Origin: Lactiplantibacillus pentosus
Lineage (GTDB): Bacteria; Bacillota; Bacilli; Lactobacillales; Lactobacillaceae
Length of the DNA: 64,000 bases
Direction: 5' to 3'
NCBI RefSeq assembly: GCF_003641185.1
Contig: NZ_CP032757.1
Span: forward strand, 558,001 to 622,000
Position 1 is the first letter of the stretch, and each line of letters opens with the position of its first letter. A model generated the notes under the pieces. The model saw only the letters and a list, made by a program, of their open reading frames with translations. It searched no databases and was not told where the DNA came from. The translations under genes and the position numbers were made by a program. This document shows, piece by piece, positions 43,494-52,396 of the stretch.

Positions 43494-44912
43494 GTGTCAG
43501 AGGATAAGAACTTAAAGCAAGCCATCCAAGAGCATGACAAGCGGATTAATAACGTCACAGCTTTAAAGGGTGATGATTGGCAAGACCAACTCCGATTAAC
43601 GACCCAAGGGGCTATTCGGCGGAGTTCGCTATACAATATTTTACTGTTTATTGAAAATGACCCGAATTTAAAAGGTGTGTTGGCCTATAACGAGTTCTCG
43701 GATCGAGTGGTGAAGTTACGTTCTAATGATAAAACGGGACTAAAAAAGGGCGATTGGCGAGATACGGATGATTCCTTACTACGGTTTTATTTTGACGCAC
43801 AATATAACATTTTGCTGTCAAAGGATAACTTGCTGGATAGCATTGTTAAAGCGTCACAGGAACATGGCTTTGACCCGATGAAAGAACGGATTGAAACGGT
43901 GAAGTGGGACGGCCAGCCAAGGGCGGAAACCTTTTTCATTGATTACCTTGGTGCCGAGGATAATCACTATACACGGATGGTAACTCGCAAGTGGTTAGCT
44001 GGGGCGATTGCACGGGTTTATCTTCCCGGAGTGAAGTTTGATATTATCCCAATCTTAGAGGGAAGCCAAGGACTTGGCAAGAGTACCTTGGTGCGCCAGT
44101 TAGCGCCCGATTACTTTAGTGATGATATGAAGAGCATGAAAGATAAAGACGACTATCAAAAGCTAATGGGGAGCTGGATTATTGAACTTGCTGAACTGTC
44201 GGCCATGAACAAGACTGATATTGAGAGCATTAAGAACTTTACTAGTGCCCAGTCGGACTATTACCGCAACACTTATGCGCGCCGGCCAGAACAACATCCG
44301 CGCCGGAATGTCTTTATCGGTTCAACCAACCATCGAGACTATTTAAAAGACGCTACTGGTGAACGGCGCTTTTATCCGATTAAATGCGGGGTACAGCCCG
44401 TTACTAAGAACCCGCTAAAGGCGCAACAAGCTGACATGCTGCAGATCCTCGCCGAAGCTAAGACTTGGTTTGACGCTGGCGAGCAGCTTTATTTTGACCA
44501 GCAGACGCTTAATGAGGCCAAAGCCTATCAACAAGAAGCCCAAGTTATTGATCCAATGCGTGAGGCTGTAAATGATTATCTGACAATGATGGTGCCGACT
44601 AATTGGGAAGAATTGACGGTTAGTGTTAAACAGTCATATTTCACGGCTATTGAGAATGGTAATCCAATTGATTCGGATTCAGAAAGCTGGTTACATGCGA
44701 AACTAGCACCGAATAAAGAACCAATTCAGCGCACGACTACCCGTGAGATCATGGCGGTTGTTTTTGACCATGCGACTAACAAATATTTTAGTGGTCGGAC
44801 TAACGCCGAAGCTAAGAAGATTAAGTTGATTATGGATAATATGGAGGGCTGGGAATACAGCCAAAATTTAGTTATTAACAGCAAGCGCAGTCGGGGGTAT
44901 CAACGTACTTAA
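43494..44912 (+). CDS. VapE-type (virulence-associated E / D5-like) helicase
   Basis: A 472-residue superfamily 3-like ATPase. Walker A is GSQGLGKST (about 190-198), Walker B lies near WIIELAEL (about 237), and FIGSTNHRDYL (about 279) follows as a sensor. Family members act as satellite replication initiator/helicases. The start is GTG at 43494, 5 bases after AGGAGGTG; the overlapping ATG is out of frame. The iteron-rich noncoding DNA directly downstream is its likely origin. Confidence 0.9.
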   Translation: MSEDKNLKQAIQEHDKRINNVTALKGDDWQDQLRLTTQGAIRRSSLYNILLFIENDPNLKGVLAYNEFSDRVVKLRSNDKTGLKKGDWRDTDDSLLRFYFDAQYNILLSKDNLLDSIVKASQEHGFDPMKERIETVKWDGQPRAETFFIDYLGAEDNHYTRMVTRKWLAGAIARVYLPGVKFDIIPILEGSQGLGKSTLVRQLAPDYFSDDMKSMKDKDDYQKLMGSWIIELAELSAMNKTDIESIKNFTSAQSDYYRNTYARRPEQHPRRNVFIGSTNHRDYLKDATGERRFYPIKCGVQPVTKNPLKAQQADMLQILAEAKTWFDAGEQLYFDQQTLNEAKAYQQEAQVIDPMREAVNDYLTMMVPTNWEELTVSVKQSYFTAIENGNPIDSDSESWLHAKLAPNKEPIQRTTTREIMAVVFDHATNKYFSGRTNAEAKKIKLIMDNMEGWEYSQNLVINSKRSRGYQRT

Positions 44913-45522
44913 TTGGTACTTTATTAAATAACCCGTGTAACCTGTGTAACGTGTGTAATCATTGATATATTAGGATTTAAGATTAAGTGAACGTGTGTGA
45001 TACGTGTGTTAACCCGTGTAGAAACTACACACGTTGAGACACGTTACACACGGCTATGGTTTGAAATAAACGTTGCTATATCAGCGTTTTACACAGGTAC
45101 ACACGTTACACGGGTATTTTAGTTTGTAAAAAGGTAAAAAAATGAAATAAAGCTAATCACAGATAATACAGAGGGTTGGGAACATAAAAGAGTACACATT
45201 GGAGAACGCTATTTACGGATGTATGTTAGGTGTTAAATAGAAACTTATTACTAAATAACGTGGTTCAAGTGGTTCAAAGGGATGTAAAGCTATATATATC
45301 AAGCGATACAAAGATTTACTAACGTGGTTCATACGTGGTTCAACGTGGTGCTATCATGGTTCAAATGAACCACGTTGACCACGTATGAACCAACAGTGAG
45401 GTGACAACAAATGTTGCTATATCGGCGTTTGAACCAATGAACCACGATGACCACGTTAAAACGATATTAAACTTTAAAGAATTGCATTTAAGATGAAATA
45501 GGAAAAGGTAGGTGCCATTAAA
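44913..45522. other. Candidate replication origin: two iteron clusters around an A/T-rich core
   Basis: No gene in 610 bases. Cluster I (44929-45115) holds many copies of GTGTAAC and its inverse, e.g. CCGTGTAAC, CGTGTGTAA, GACACGTTACACACGG. Cluster II (45257-45470) holds copies of ACGTGGTTCA and its inverse TGAACCACGT. Between them lies an A/T-rich stretch of about 140 bases. This resembles satellite origins, in which short repeats flank a melting region beside the replication gene. Confidence 0.6.
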
Positions 45523-45897
45523 ATGACGTTATCAATGACTGAATTTAAAGTATTAAACATGTTGCCTCGTGGTGCAGGTTACCCAATGACAATACCGAAT
45601 ATCTGCAAGGTAACCGGGCTTAAAGAACGGGATGTCAGAGAAGCCATTAGTATCTTAATTAATCAACATGGCGTGCCAATTGTTGCTAACCGGGGCGGTC
45701 ATAATACGGGGATGTTTATTGCAACGGATGAAGCCGAGTTGAATATCGGGGTCACTTCGTTTAAGAACCAAGTTACTACGATGAACGCCCGTATTAGAGC
45801 CATAGAGCAAGCTGACTTGAACGGCTGGGAGAAAGCCCTAAGACCAGACATTAAGCGCTTAGAGACACAAGTAAGCCACGATAAGGAGGCGAACTAG
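45523..45897 (+). CDS. Small winged-helix-like island protein
   Basis: A 124-residue protein whose N-terminus looks like a winged helix (TEFKVLNMLPRGAGYPMTIP, then ICKVTGLKERDVREAISILINQ, about residues 6-45), followed by a Gly-rich turn and a helical tail. Function unknown; DNA binding is plausible. A GGTAGGTG site precedes the ATG. The next gene begins just past its stop. Confidence 0.65.
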   Translation: MTLSMTEFKVLNMLPRGAGYPMTIPNICKVTGLKERDVREAISILINQHGVPIVANRGGHNTGMFIATDEAELNIGVTSFKNQVTTMNARIRAIEQADLNGWEKALRPDIKRLETQVSHDKEAN

Positions 45898-45898
45898 T

Positions 45899-46312
45899 AT
45901 GCGAGTGCTTTACCCTAAGTTAGTTGAAGAAGCCTATAATTACATTGCTAAGGCTGAACCAGCCGTTAAGAATGCGCCTAACGCTGTTAAGTCAGAGATA
46001 TACAGCAAGATGGTTAATGACGGGATAATTGATGAGAATGGCGAACCAACACAGACAGCTATTGATCGGGGCTTCATTGATGGTGATAGCGAGCTAGATT
46101 ATGAACCGGCTACGCTGACCAAGTTTAAAGCAATGTACCCGTGTTATAAGGAGTATGACGATAGCCATTTCAGCCACACCGATCAGGGCTGGGTGATTGA
46201 CAGCTATGTAATGAAGTCATTATCACTTAAAGCTCTCAATGACCCGGACAGTAGCGAAGAACAGCGCGCACTCGCCCGTCACGCACTACAAGAGATTGAA
46301 CGGTTTAGTTAA
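45899..46312 (+). CDS. Hypothetical island protein
   Basis: A 137-residue acidic protein that I do not recognise. It has a helical start (residues 1-50), a central region with several aromatic residues (Tyr, Trp and Phe, about 75-105) and a helical end. AAGGAGG lies 9 bases before the ATG, within the end of the preceding gene. A terminator follows directly. Confidence 0.68.
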   Translation: MRVLYPKLVEEAYNYIAKAEPAVKNAPNAVKSEIYSKMVNDGIIDENGEPTQTAIDRGFIDGDSELDYEPATLTKFKAMYPCYKEYDDSHFSHTDQGWVIDSYVMKSLSLKALNDPDSSEEQRALARHALQEIERFS

Positions 46313-46323
46313 TAAGTGTAAGT

Positions 46324-46357
46324 GAGTATCGTGCTAAAAAGTACGATGCTTTTTTTA
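46324..46357 (+). terminator. Terminator after the island replication region
   Basis: GTATCGTGC pairs with GTACGATGC (with G-T pairs), followed by TTTTTTT. Confidence 0.75.
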
Positions 46358-46429
46358 GTTGAGCGAAGTTGTCCCGTTAGTTATTTATATGAAAATGGAT
46401 TGTTATATCAATGGTTAAAAGGCTTTGAT

Positions 46430-47120
46430 GGCAATATAAAATATTGGAAAATAATGGAATCAAAATGTTAGAAAATGTTAGAAATAAAAAACGGGATAAT
46501 GCTAACAATTGCTAACCTAAAAGCCGAATAGGGGTTACAAAAGTTTACTAAATGGATAGTATTGTGAAGACTGGAAAACCTTATAAAACCTTATGCGGAA
46601 CGGCCTATTAAAACCTATTATTGTTTTGCTGTGTAAACTGCTTGTTTCTGCTAATGTGCAGTGAACAACCTGACAAAACCTGACACTTAGGCAGATCACT
46701 TTAATTAGATGTGCCTGAAAAGTGGTGCACCCCATAACACCGATATACCAGCAATATGGTGCAACCCTATGTTGGTAAATGTTGATATTATTCGTACAAA
46801 ACGGACACCATATAGTAAGCGACAAGTAACCCGACACGATTAGACGGCATATTTAGCTGGAATGTTGTTATAGCAACGTCTATGGGCTAATGAAAACTCA
46901 TGAAATGTCGGATTATGTCGGATATTTTACTGGAAAATACTGGAAGTTGAACATTGCCAGTTAGTTAATAGCTTGAATGCTTGTTATGACTGGCCTTAGA
47001 GCTGTTTTAAATAAATGAAAATGTTGGAAAATGTAGGAATGTAAAAACGGATGAGTATGTCAGCTGGCTTAGATGGCGTTGGGTTACTGGTTGGGTTACT
47101 GGTTGGGTTACTTGCTGGGG
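46430..47120. repeat. Array of 10-bp-spaced word doublets (noncoding)
   Basis: About 0.7 kb without a gene. Short words occur twice, about 10 bp apart: ATGTTAG (46466), GCTAAC (46500), CCTTATA (46580), CCTATTA (46608), CCTGACA (46670), TGTCGGA (46905), TACTGG (46928), ATGTTGG/ATGTAGG (47022). On one strand the words share a loose pattern like CCNNACA, with an A/T-rich spacer. A triplet GTTGGGTTACTG follows with a 12-bp period (47080-47115). A similar doublet recurs at 47846. Function unknown. Confidence 0.6.
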
Positions 47121-47232
47121 CACTCGAGCGAGCATATAATGCAGACAGTTGTTCGTGAAGTAGCACGGACATCATGTTATAATTCGATTATGGGGATTAA
47201 TTGTAGCGTTGTCAGGAATGGCAACATACGTT

Positions 47233-47271
47233 AAAAGGGATGTTTGCGGGGTGGCTAGCGTCCCTTTTTTT
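47233..47271 (+). terminator. Terminator-like hairpin
   Basis: AAGGGATG pairs with CGTCCCTT, followed by TTTTT, in the gap before the ArpU-like gene. Confidence 0.6.
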
Positions 47272-47316
47272 GATGATTAGCAAGTGGTATGATGGGTTTA
47301 AGGAGTAGGGCTAGAA

Positions 47317-47347
47317 AACGTCAGCTATAAACGCTGGCGCTTTTTAG
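47317..47347 (+). terminator. Terminator-like hairpin just before the ArpU-like gene
   Basis: CGTCAGC pairs with GCTGGCG, followed by CTTTTTAG. It lies 20 bases ahead of the gene, so it may attenuate it. Confidence 0.5.
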
Positions 47348-47366
47348 TCTTTTAGGGAGCGAAAAC

Positions 47367-47693
47367 ATGGAACAGTGGTATCGTAACGCACGCCAATATT
47401 TGAAGCAGTACCGTTTTTACCATGGGATTGTTGAGCAGGCAGTTAATGATTGGGAAGGGGCAGAGAAGCCCAGGCGATTGCAACAAATGGAGTTGTATTG
47501 TCAGCGGGTTACTAATGCAATTGATAGCATCCGTGATGAACGTCAAGCCAATCTATTGCGTAATGAGTTCATTGTGGCGGATGGTAGCCAACGGGTGGCC
47601 TATGAACTATCGGGACTAAGTAAGTCGCAATATTATGTCATCCGCAAGCAAGCTATGCGTGAATGGTTGCAGTTAATCAATCAACACAAATAA
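47367..47693 (+). CDS. ArpU/RinA-like phage late transcriptional regulator
   Basis: A 108-residue helical protein resembling ArpU-family activators, with a sigma-like C-terminal half (VADGSQRVAYELSGLSKSQYYVIRKQAMREWL, in the region 71-103) that looks like a region-4 helix-turn-helix. In phages and satellites such proteins turn on late packaging and lysis genes. AGGGAG precedes the ATG. No late genes remain downstream; only a disrupted small gene on the other strand and the IS30 element follow. Confidence 0.75.
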   Translation: MEQWYRNARQYLKQYRFYHGIVEQAVNDWEGAEKPRRLQQMELYCQRVTNAIDSIRDERQANLLRNEFIVADGSQRVAYELSGLSKSQYYVIRKQAMREWLQLINQHK

Positions 47694-48040
47694 GTTAGAG
47701 AAAACTGGAGTTTTAGCGTGTTTTGGATTAATCGTAAACACTGATATAACAATGCCATTGAACCCTGTTATCATAGCCATAGCATTGTTATTTTATTAAC
47801 AACCGTACAGAGAGTACGCCTGTTGTACCGATCCTAAAATGTTAGGAAATGTTAGGGTGCAAGTGTAACCGGAGTTACGGTTGTAAATAACGGCGTAACA
47901 AAAAAGCCATCCTAGAATTAATCAAGGACGACTAATGTTATAGAATGATTAACAGGTCAGGCTTACGCCAAGTAATATGCCAACCTTAGCAAAAGTCTAT
48001 CAAAAAATTTAATCACAAGCTAAAGAAACGCGATAGCTAC
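47694..48040. other. Gap downstream of the ArpU-like gene
   Basis: No gene in about 350 bases. It contains one more ATGTTAGG doublet (47846-47870), a copy of the ACTGATATAACAATG motif (47740), and the terminator of the leftward gene at 47899. Confidence 0.5.
47899..47932 (-). terminator. Terminator of the split leftward gene
   Basis: On the minus strand GTCGTCCT pairs with AGGATGGC and is followed by TTTTTTG, about 110 bases past the stop of the interrupted gene. Confidence 0.65.
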
Positions 48041-48141
48041 CTAGCAATTAAAACGTCACCATTTGGCAAGGTATACTGTCCGCCTATTTCACCAAGTTCA
48101 ATGGTTGTGCCGTTGAGCTGAGTAAACGGTGAATTTAGTAT
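48041..48141 (-). pseudogene. 3' part of an island gene split by the IS30 composite
   Basis: Encodes the last 33 residues (beginning LNSPFTQLNG, ending NGDVLIAR) of a small protein. The frame breaks off exactly at the IS30 end. Joining it to 53298-53451 and removing one GTAT copy gives one open frame of 84 codons. The protein looks rich in beta strands; I do not recognise its family. Confidence 0.8.
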
Positions 48142-49195
48142 GGCAGATTGCAAGAAATAACTTGAACGAATTTAATGACGTAAATTAAGCAAGAAGATCT
48201 CGATTGGTGTATGCCAATTAAGACATTTAAGTGGCCGTGAATTCAAATACCAGTTGATTTGAACCAGTTGGTGATCACTTAGTTCTTCAATGGCTTGGCC
48301 TTTGGGAATAAAGCGCCGCAAAACTCGGTTACGGTTCTCATTACTGCCTCTTTCATGCGGTGAATAGGCATGTGCAAAATAAACCTGTGTACCAGTTCGC
48401 CGTTCAATTGTCTGATAGTTAGCGAACTCTTTACCATGATCTACGGTAAGCGTCTTGAGCTTGTCTTGAAGTTGACTAGCTAGTTCAAGTACGGCTTGAG
48501 TCATGGACTGACTGTCGCGACCATGGAGCCGTTTAACAATTGTCAGGCGACTCTTACGCTCCACAAAAGTAGCCACAGCTTGACCTTTACGTTTACCAGA
48601 AAGTACGGTATCAGCTTCAAAGTGGCCGAATTCCTGGCGAGTTTCGACTTTATGAGGCCGCTCCTCAATGGAGCGGCCGTGATTGAACGTACCACGCTTT
48701 TCTTTAGCACGATGACGACGAATTCCATGATCAGGCAAATCGGGCAACTGTATATCAAGCCATCCTTGATCAATCCAGTTATAGACCGTCTTGTAGGCAA
48801 TCCCCACCACATGGGCAACTTGTTCAGGGGACCACTTCTGGACTTGAATCTTTTCCTCGATCAAGTGTTTAAGGTTTTTAGTGAGCGAAGACTTCCGCCC
48901 CCGTTGACTAACCTTTCGTTCAAAGTCAGTTTGCGCTAGCCCAGCCTGGTACTCACTATTTAGCCGGTGAAGTTCGTTAAAGATGGTGGTCTTACTAAAG
49001 CCTAAGTAGTTAGCGATGTATCGCAAGGAACGTCCTTCATTATGAAGCGTTTCAATGACAACACGGTTCTGGAATGATAAAATAGTGGTGCTCATCAAGG
49101 TCCTTCTTTCTAATGGATTGTGTGGTAACACCATTAAAGACCTTGATGGGTTTTTCTGTCCACTTAAATGTTCAACTTAAATTTTACAATCTGCC
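48142..49195 (-). mobile_element. IS30-family insertion sequence (ISLpl1-like), left end of the composite
   Basis: 1054 bp between imperfect inverted repeats: GGCAGATTGCAAG at the left and, inverted, GGCAGATTGTAAA at the right (49195). Only the left end is flanked by the GTAT duplication, consistent with it acting as the outer end of the composite. Confidence 0.85.
48172..49095 (-). CDS. IS30-family transposase
   Basis: A 307-residue transposase: an N-terminal helix-turn-helix (RSLRYIANYLGFSKTTIFNEL), a second HTH (about 75-110), then the integrase-like DDE core with Asp in FEADTVLSG, Asp in LTVDHGKEF and Glu in SPHERGSNEN. All catalytic residues appear intact. The ATG at 49095 follows AAGGA by 6 bases; an in-frame upstream extension is less likely. 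It resembles L. plantarum ISLpl1. Confidence 0.92.
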   Translation of the reverse strand: MSTTILSFQNRVVIETLHNEGRSLRYIANYLGFSKTTIFNELHRLNSEYQAGLAQTDFERKVSQRGRKSSLTKNLKHLIEEKIQVQKWSPEQVAHVVGIAYKTVYNWIDQGWLDIQLPDLPDHGIRRHRAKEKRGTFNHGRSIEERPHKVETRQEFGHFEADTVLSGKRKGQAVATFVERKSRLTIVKRLHGRDSQSMTQAVLELASQLQDKLKTLTVDHGKEFANYQTIERRTGTQVYFAHAYSPHERGSNENRNRVLRRFIPKGQAIEELSDHQLVQINWYLNSRPLKCLNWHTPIEIFLLNLRH

Positions 49196-49201
49196 TTATT
49201 T

Positions 49202-49259
49202 AAAAAGCGTCAAATTGTCTGTTCAGAAAGATCTGAAGATAGACAATTTGACGCTTTTT
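49202..49259. terminator. Strong bidirectional terminator beside the permease
   Basis: A stem of about 25 bp (AAAAAGCGTCAAATTGTCT paired with AGACAATTTGACGCTTTTT) with T runs on both strands, between the IS30 and the permease. Confidence 0.88.
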
Positions 49260-49302
49260 GGTTATAGGCTCAAAAATGAATTGTTGCTATAAATTATACT
49301 GA

Positions 49303-50901
49303 CTATTCTTTTACCGTATCATTTAGTTCCTTGGCCTGATAAAAGTCCGGGAAGACGTGAGCACTCTTGATTCCCCAATAATAAAAACCAAGGGATGCAA
49401 TAATAATCACGACAAAGTCCCAAGGATATGGGATCCAATTGATACCGTTAAATTGGTGACTGCCAATGTAGGACATGATTGAAATGAAAATGAGATAAAA
49501 AATCATCCACATACTTGACCAAAATGCTTTCCGGGTATTCACATAACCAGCTCGGTACTCGTAATAAAAGTAGAATGGTAATCCTAGTAAAATAACCAAA
49601 ATAACTTCAACGGTTGTTGGCCACATTGCCCAATATACGGCAAGTGAAGCCAAGACAAACGAAAGTGGTGCCATCCAATTTAAATGCTTTAACTTAACAG
49701 GACGTTTAAAATCTGGTGCCAATTTTCGAAAGGCAACCGCTGTTACCGGCCCGGTTAAGTACGCAATTAAGGTTGACGTACAGATAACCGTTGCCAAGGT
49801 TGCCCATGATCTAAATACAGAAACCATCAGCATACTTAGAACCAGGTTAACAATCATCGCAACACGGGGAATCCCATATTTTTGATTGATCTTACCTACG
49901 AAACTCGGAATACGCTGGTTACTTTCCATCGCGTAAAGTGCTCGGCCAGTTGATGCGGCAAACGAGACACCGGTTCCGACGGGTGAAACAAAGGCATCCA
50001 TGTAAAGCAGAACGGATAACCAGCGGATTCCCAACATAATTGCCAAGTCGGCAAATGGGGAATTGAAGTTAATACCACTCCATCCGTGTGCTGCAACCGC
50101 GGATGGCTTAATTGCCGTTATAAAGACACTTTGAAGGACAATGTAGATAATCCCACTAATCAAAAGTGAAATAAAAATGCCATGACCGATATTTTTATTT
50201 GGGTTTTCGATTTCACTTCCCATATTAATAACCGTTTGAAAGGCATTGAACGAGAAAATAATACCGGCTGATGAAGTAGCCGCAAAAATCGGTGCTGACC
50301 CGTATGGCATAAATTCGTGGAGTGAATGGCCATAGTTTTCGGGATGAAAACTGGCAATTGTCAGCATAATAATGGTTAGCGTTGGTACCCCGATCTTAAA
50401 AACTGAGATTAAACTGGTAAAACTGGTTAGAATTTTAACTGACCAGAAGTTCAAAAGAGTGAAAACCAACATGAATAAGAAAACCACCATTAATCCTGCT
50501 GTGGTAATGGTGCCATTTTTCAAGAACTGATGGGTCCAGTTTGCCCACGACCACGGCCATGAACTCATATATTGAACGGCAGCAACAGCCTCTATTGGAA
50601 TTAACGTAATTAACGAAATCCAATTGGCCCATGAAGAAATAAATCCCAGAAGCGGTCCGTGGGAATATTGTGCGTATCGGCTCATCCCGCCGGCTTCCGG
50701 AAACATTGCGCCAAGTTCAACATAATCGTAAGCAATTGCGGCAATGACCGCACCCCCGATGACCCATGAAATAATAGCAGCGGGGCCTGCTATTTTCGAG
50801 GCTTCCCAAGAACCGAAAAGCCAGCCTGATCCAATTAAGGAACCAAGCGTTAACATTACAAGTTGAAATAATCCAATCTTAGTCGTTTTGTCAGAATCCA
50901 T
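49303..50901 (-). CDS. APC-family amino acid permease, aspartate:proton symporter-like
   Basis: A 532-residue membrane protein with about 12-14 helices. The N-terminal GSLIGSGWLFGSWEASKIAG loop and length resemble the YveA-type aspartate:proton symporters rather than the shorter APC antiporters. Substrate is inferred from this resemblance only. A GGAGG site precedes the ATG. It is a single gene with a strong terminator, and it is the most substantial cargo of the IS30 composite; island core genes are not related to it. Confidence 0.75.
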   Translation of the reverse strand: MDSDKTTKIGLFQLVMLTLGSLIGSGWLFGSWEASKIAGPAAIISWVIGGAVIAAIAYDYVELGAMFPEAGGMSRYAQYSHGPLLGFISSWANWISLITLIPIEAVAAVQYMSSWPWSWANWTHQFLKNGTITTAGLMVVFLFMLVFTLLNFWSVKILTSFTSLISVFKIGVPTLTIIMLTIASFHPENYGHSLHEFMPYGSAPIFAATSSAGIIFSFNAFQTVINMGSEIENPNKNIGHGIFISLLISGIIYIVLQSVFITAIKPSAVAAHGWSGINFNSPFADLAIMLGIRWLSVLLYMDAFVSPVGTGVSFAASTGRALYAMESNQRIPSFVGKINQKYGIPRVAMIVNLVLSMLMVSVFRSWATLATVICTSTLIAYLTGPVTAVAFRKLAPDFKRPVKLKHLNWMAPLSFVLASLAVYWAMWPTTVEVILVILLGLPFYFYYEYRAGYVNTRKAFWSSMWMIFYLIFISIMSYIGSHQFNGINWIPYPWDFVVIIIASLGFYYWGIKSAHVFPDFYQAKELNDTVKE

Positions 50902-51149
50902 TTGTACCTCCTATTTGCAGTGACAACCAGTGTAACAAATGAGAAAATTATTGCAAATGAAGTAAAATGAAAAAAGTCGACTGGTGACTATCATGATAGT
51001 CAGGAGAAGATTTTATACTTTTTTAGGAATAGTACCGAAATTGTATTTTTTGAGATAAGGCAAGGAAACACGTTCTTTTAAGGACGTGATGAATTGCCCC
51101 ATTTTTATGTGCAATGAAAGTTTAGCGTCATTACCTGTCAATAAATTTC
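50902..51149. other. Permease upstream region
   Basis: About 250 A/T-rich bases without a gene. GACTGGTGACTATCATGATAGTCAG near 50980-51003 contains a GACTATCATGATAGTC palindrome that could be an operator. Promoter boxes are not clear. Confidence 0.4.
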
Positions 51150-52326
51150 CTCAATTGTCAAGTTAAGTGCAACACTTGATAACTAGACCAATTAGACTAG
51201 CTTAAAAGGCCATGAAGGCCTATTCTTATTATTAACGACAAAATCAACAGATAAGGATAGGTGTCTTCATGACCCAAACTAAGAATATCATGCCTAAGCA
51301 TTACCAACAACTCCAATCTTTTGAACGCGGTCAAATTGAGTCCCTGACTCGATTAGGATTTGGCGTTCGTCAGATCGCCAGCCGGCTTCACCGGAGTCCC
51401 AGCACCATTTCTCGCGAATTAAAACGCGGGTTAACCACCCAGATTGATTCCCAGAAACATCGGTCATATCAGGGCTACTTTGCCGAGCGCGGGGCGGCTT
51501 ACTATCGAGAACAGCGGGCCAAGTGTCACCCCAAAGGTTTACTGCAGCGGGCTGCCGTGTTCTTCAAGTCCCTGCCGAAAGCTTTAAAAGCTAAGCCACG
51601 AGTTTTCAGTGTCGATACGTATGTCCACTATTTTAAAGCTCATTACCCGGGCTTTCCCTGCCCATCAACGGCTACGGTCTATCGGTATATCGAGGCTGGC
51701 AAGCTCCCGGAGCTTCACAACTATGATTTACCCATGAAGCTACGTCGCCGCGCTAAACGCCCGAATCACCGACATGCCCGCCTGAATAAAAAACGGCTTG
51801 GACAGTCCATTGAAGACCGGCCCGCAGTGGTTCGGAAACGTCAGGAGTTGGGCCATTGGGAAGGCGACTTAGTGAAAGCCAAACGGGTTGAGTCCGAACC
51901 AGCTTTAATGACGTTAACCGAGCGAGTTAGCCGGATGGAAATTATCGTTAAATTGCCTGATTACCGGGCAGAGACTTGCCGGCAAGCCCTCCAAGATACG
52001 ATTGATGATTACGGTGCAGAAAACTTTCGGACGATCACGTTTGACAACGGCTCGGAATTCGCTAGTTTAAATCAGGCCTTAGAACAGGATTATCAGATCA
52101 AAGTTTATTTTTGCCATCCATATTCACCATGGGAGCGAGGTTCCAATGAGTATTTTAATAGACGGTTACGCTGGTTCTTCCCGAAAAAGACCAATTTTAG
52201 CCAAGTAACGACTGATGAGATCCTAGCAGCACTTGAACTAATTAATCAACGACCATTAAAAATACATCATCAACAGACTGCCATTGAAAGATTCCGGACT
52301 TGTTCGGATTAAACTTGTAATTTGCC
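51150..52326 (+). mobile_element. Second IS30-family insertion sequence
   Basis: The right end is near GTAATTTGCC (52326); its inverse, GGCAAATTACAAGTTTAATCC, aligns imperfectly with CTCAATTGTCAAGTTAAGTG at 51150. The left boundary is therefore approximate. It is not the same species as the IS30 at 48142. Confidence 0.7.
51269..52312 (+). CDS. IS30-family transposase (second type)
   Basis: A 347-residue transposase: N-terminal HTH with RQIASRLHRSPSTISREL (about 36-53), then a DDE core with Asp in GHWEGDLVKA, Asp in ITFDNGSEF and Glu in SPWERGSNEY. The full length and all catalytic residues are present. AAGGATAGG precedes the ATG. Its last about 50 codons resemble the decayed sequence at 53143-53297, so a relative once stood at the composite's right end. 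Confidence 0.92.
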   Translation: MTQTKNIMPKHYQQLQSFERGQIESLTRLGFGVRQIASRLHRSPSTISRELKRGLTTQIDSQKHRSYQGYFAERGAAYYREQRAKCHPKGLLQRAAVFFKSLPKALKAKPRVFSVDTYVHYFKAHYPGFPCPSTATVYRYIEAGKLPELHNYDLPMKLRRRAKRPNHRHARLNKKRLGQSIEDRPAVVRKRQELGHWEGDLVKAKRVESEPALMTLTERVSRMEIIVKLPDYRAETCRQALQDTIDDYGAENFRTITFDNGSEFASLNQALEQDYQIKVYFCHPYSPWERGSNEYFNRRLRWFFPKKTNFSQVTTDEILAALELINQRPLKIHHQQTAIERFRTCSD

Positions 52327-52346
52327 ATAAAAAATTTAGATAAAAA

Positions 52347-52389
52347 AGAACAAGGTGAGAAACCAAAATTAGTTTCTCACCTTGTTCTT
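52347..52389. terminator. Bidirectional terminator
   Basis: AAGAACAAGGTGAGAAAC (52347) pairs perfectly with GTTTCTCACCTTGTTCTT (ending 52389), with A and T runs at its ends. Confidence 0.88.
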
Positions 52390-52396
52390 TGAGCAC

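Noticed and set aside
44929..45470. CRISPR array
   Set aside because: Repeats are 7-10 bases with irregular spacing and occur in both orientations; there are no spacers of constant length and no cas genes nearby.
46535..46837. Leftward 100-codon frame in the doublet array
   Set aside because: There is no ribosome-binding site, the composition is odd (Cys- and His-rich), and it crosses several repeat pairs. The array is better seen as noncoding.
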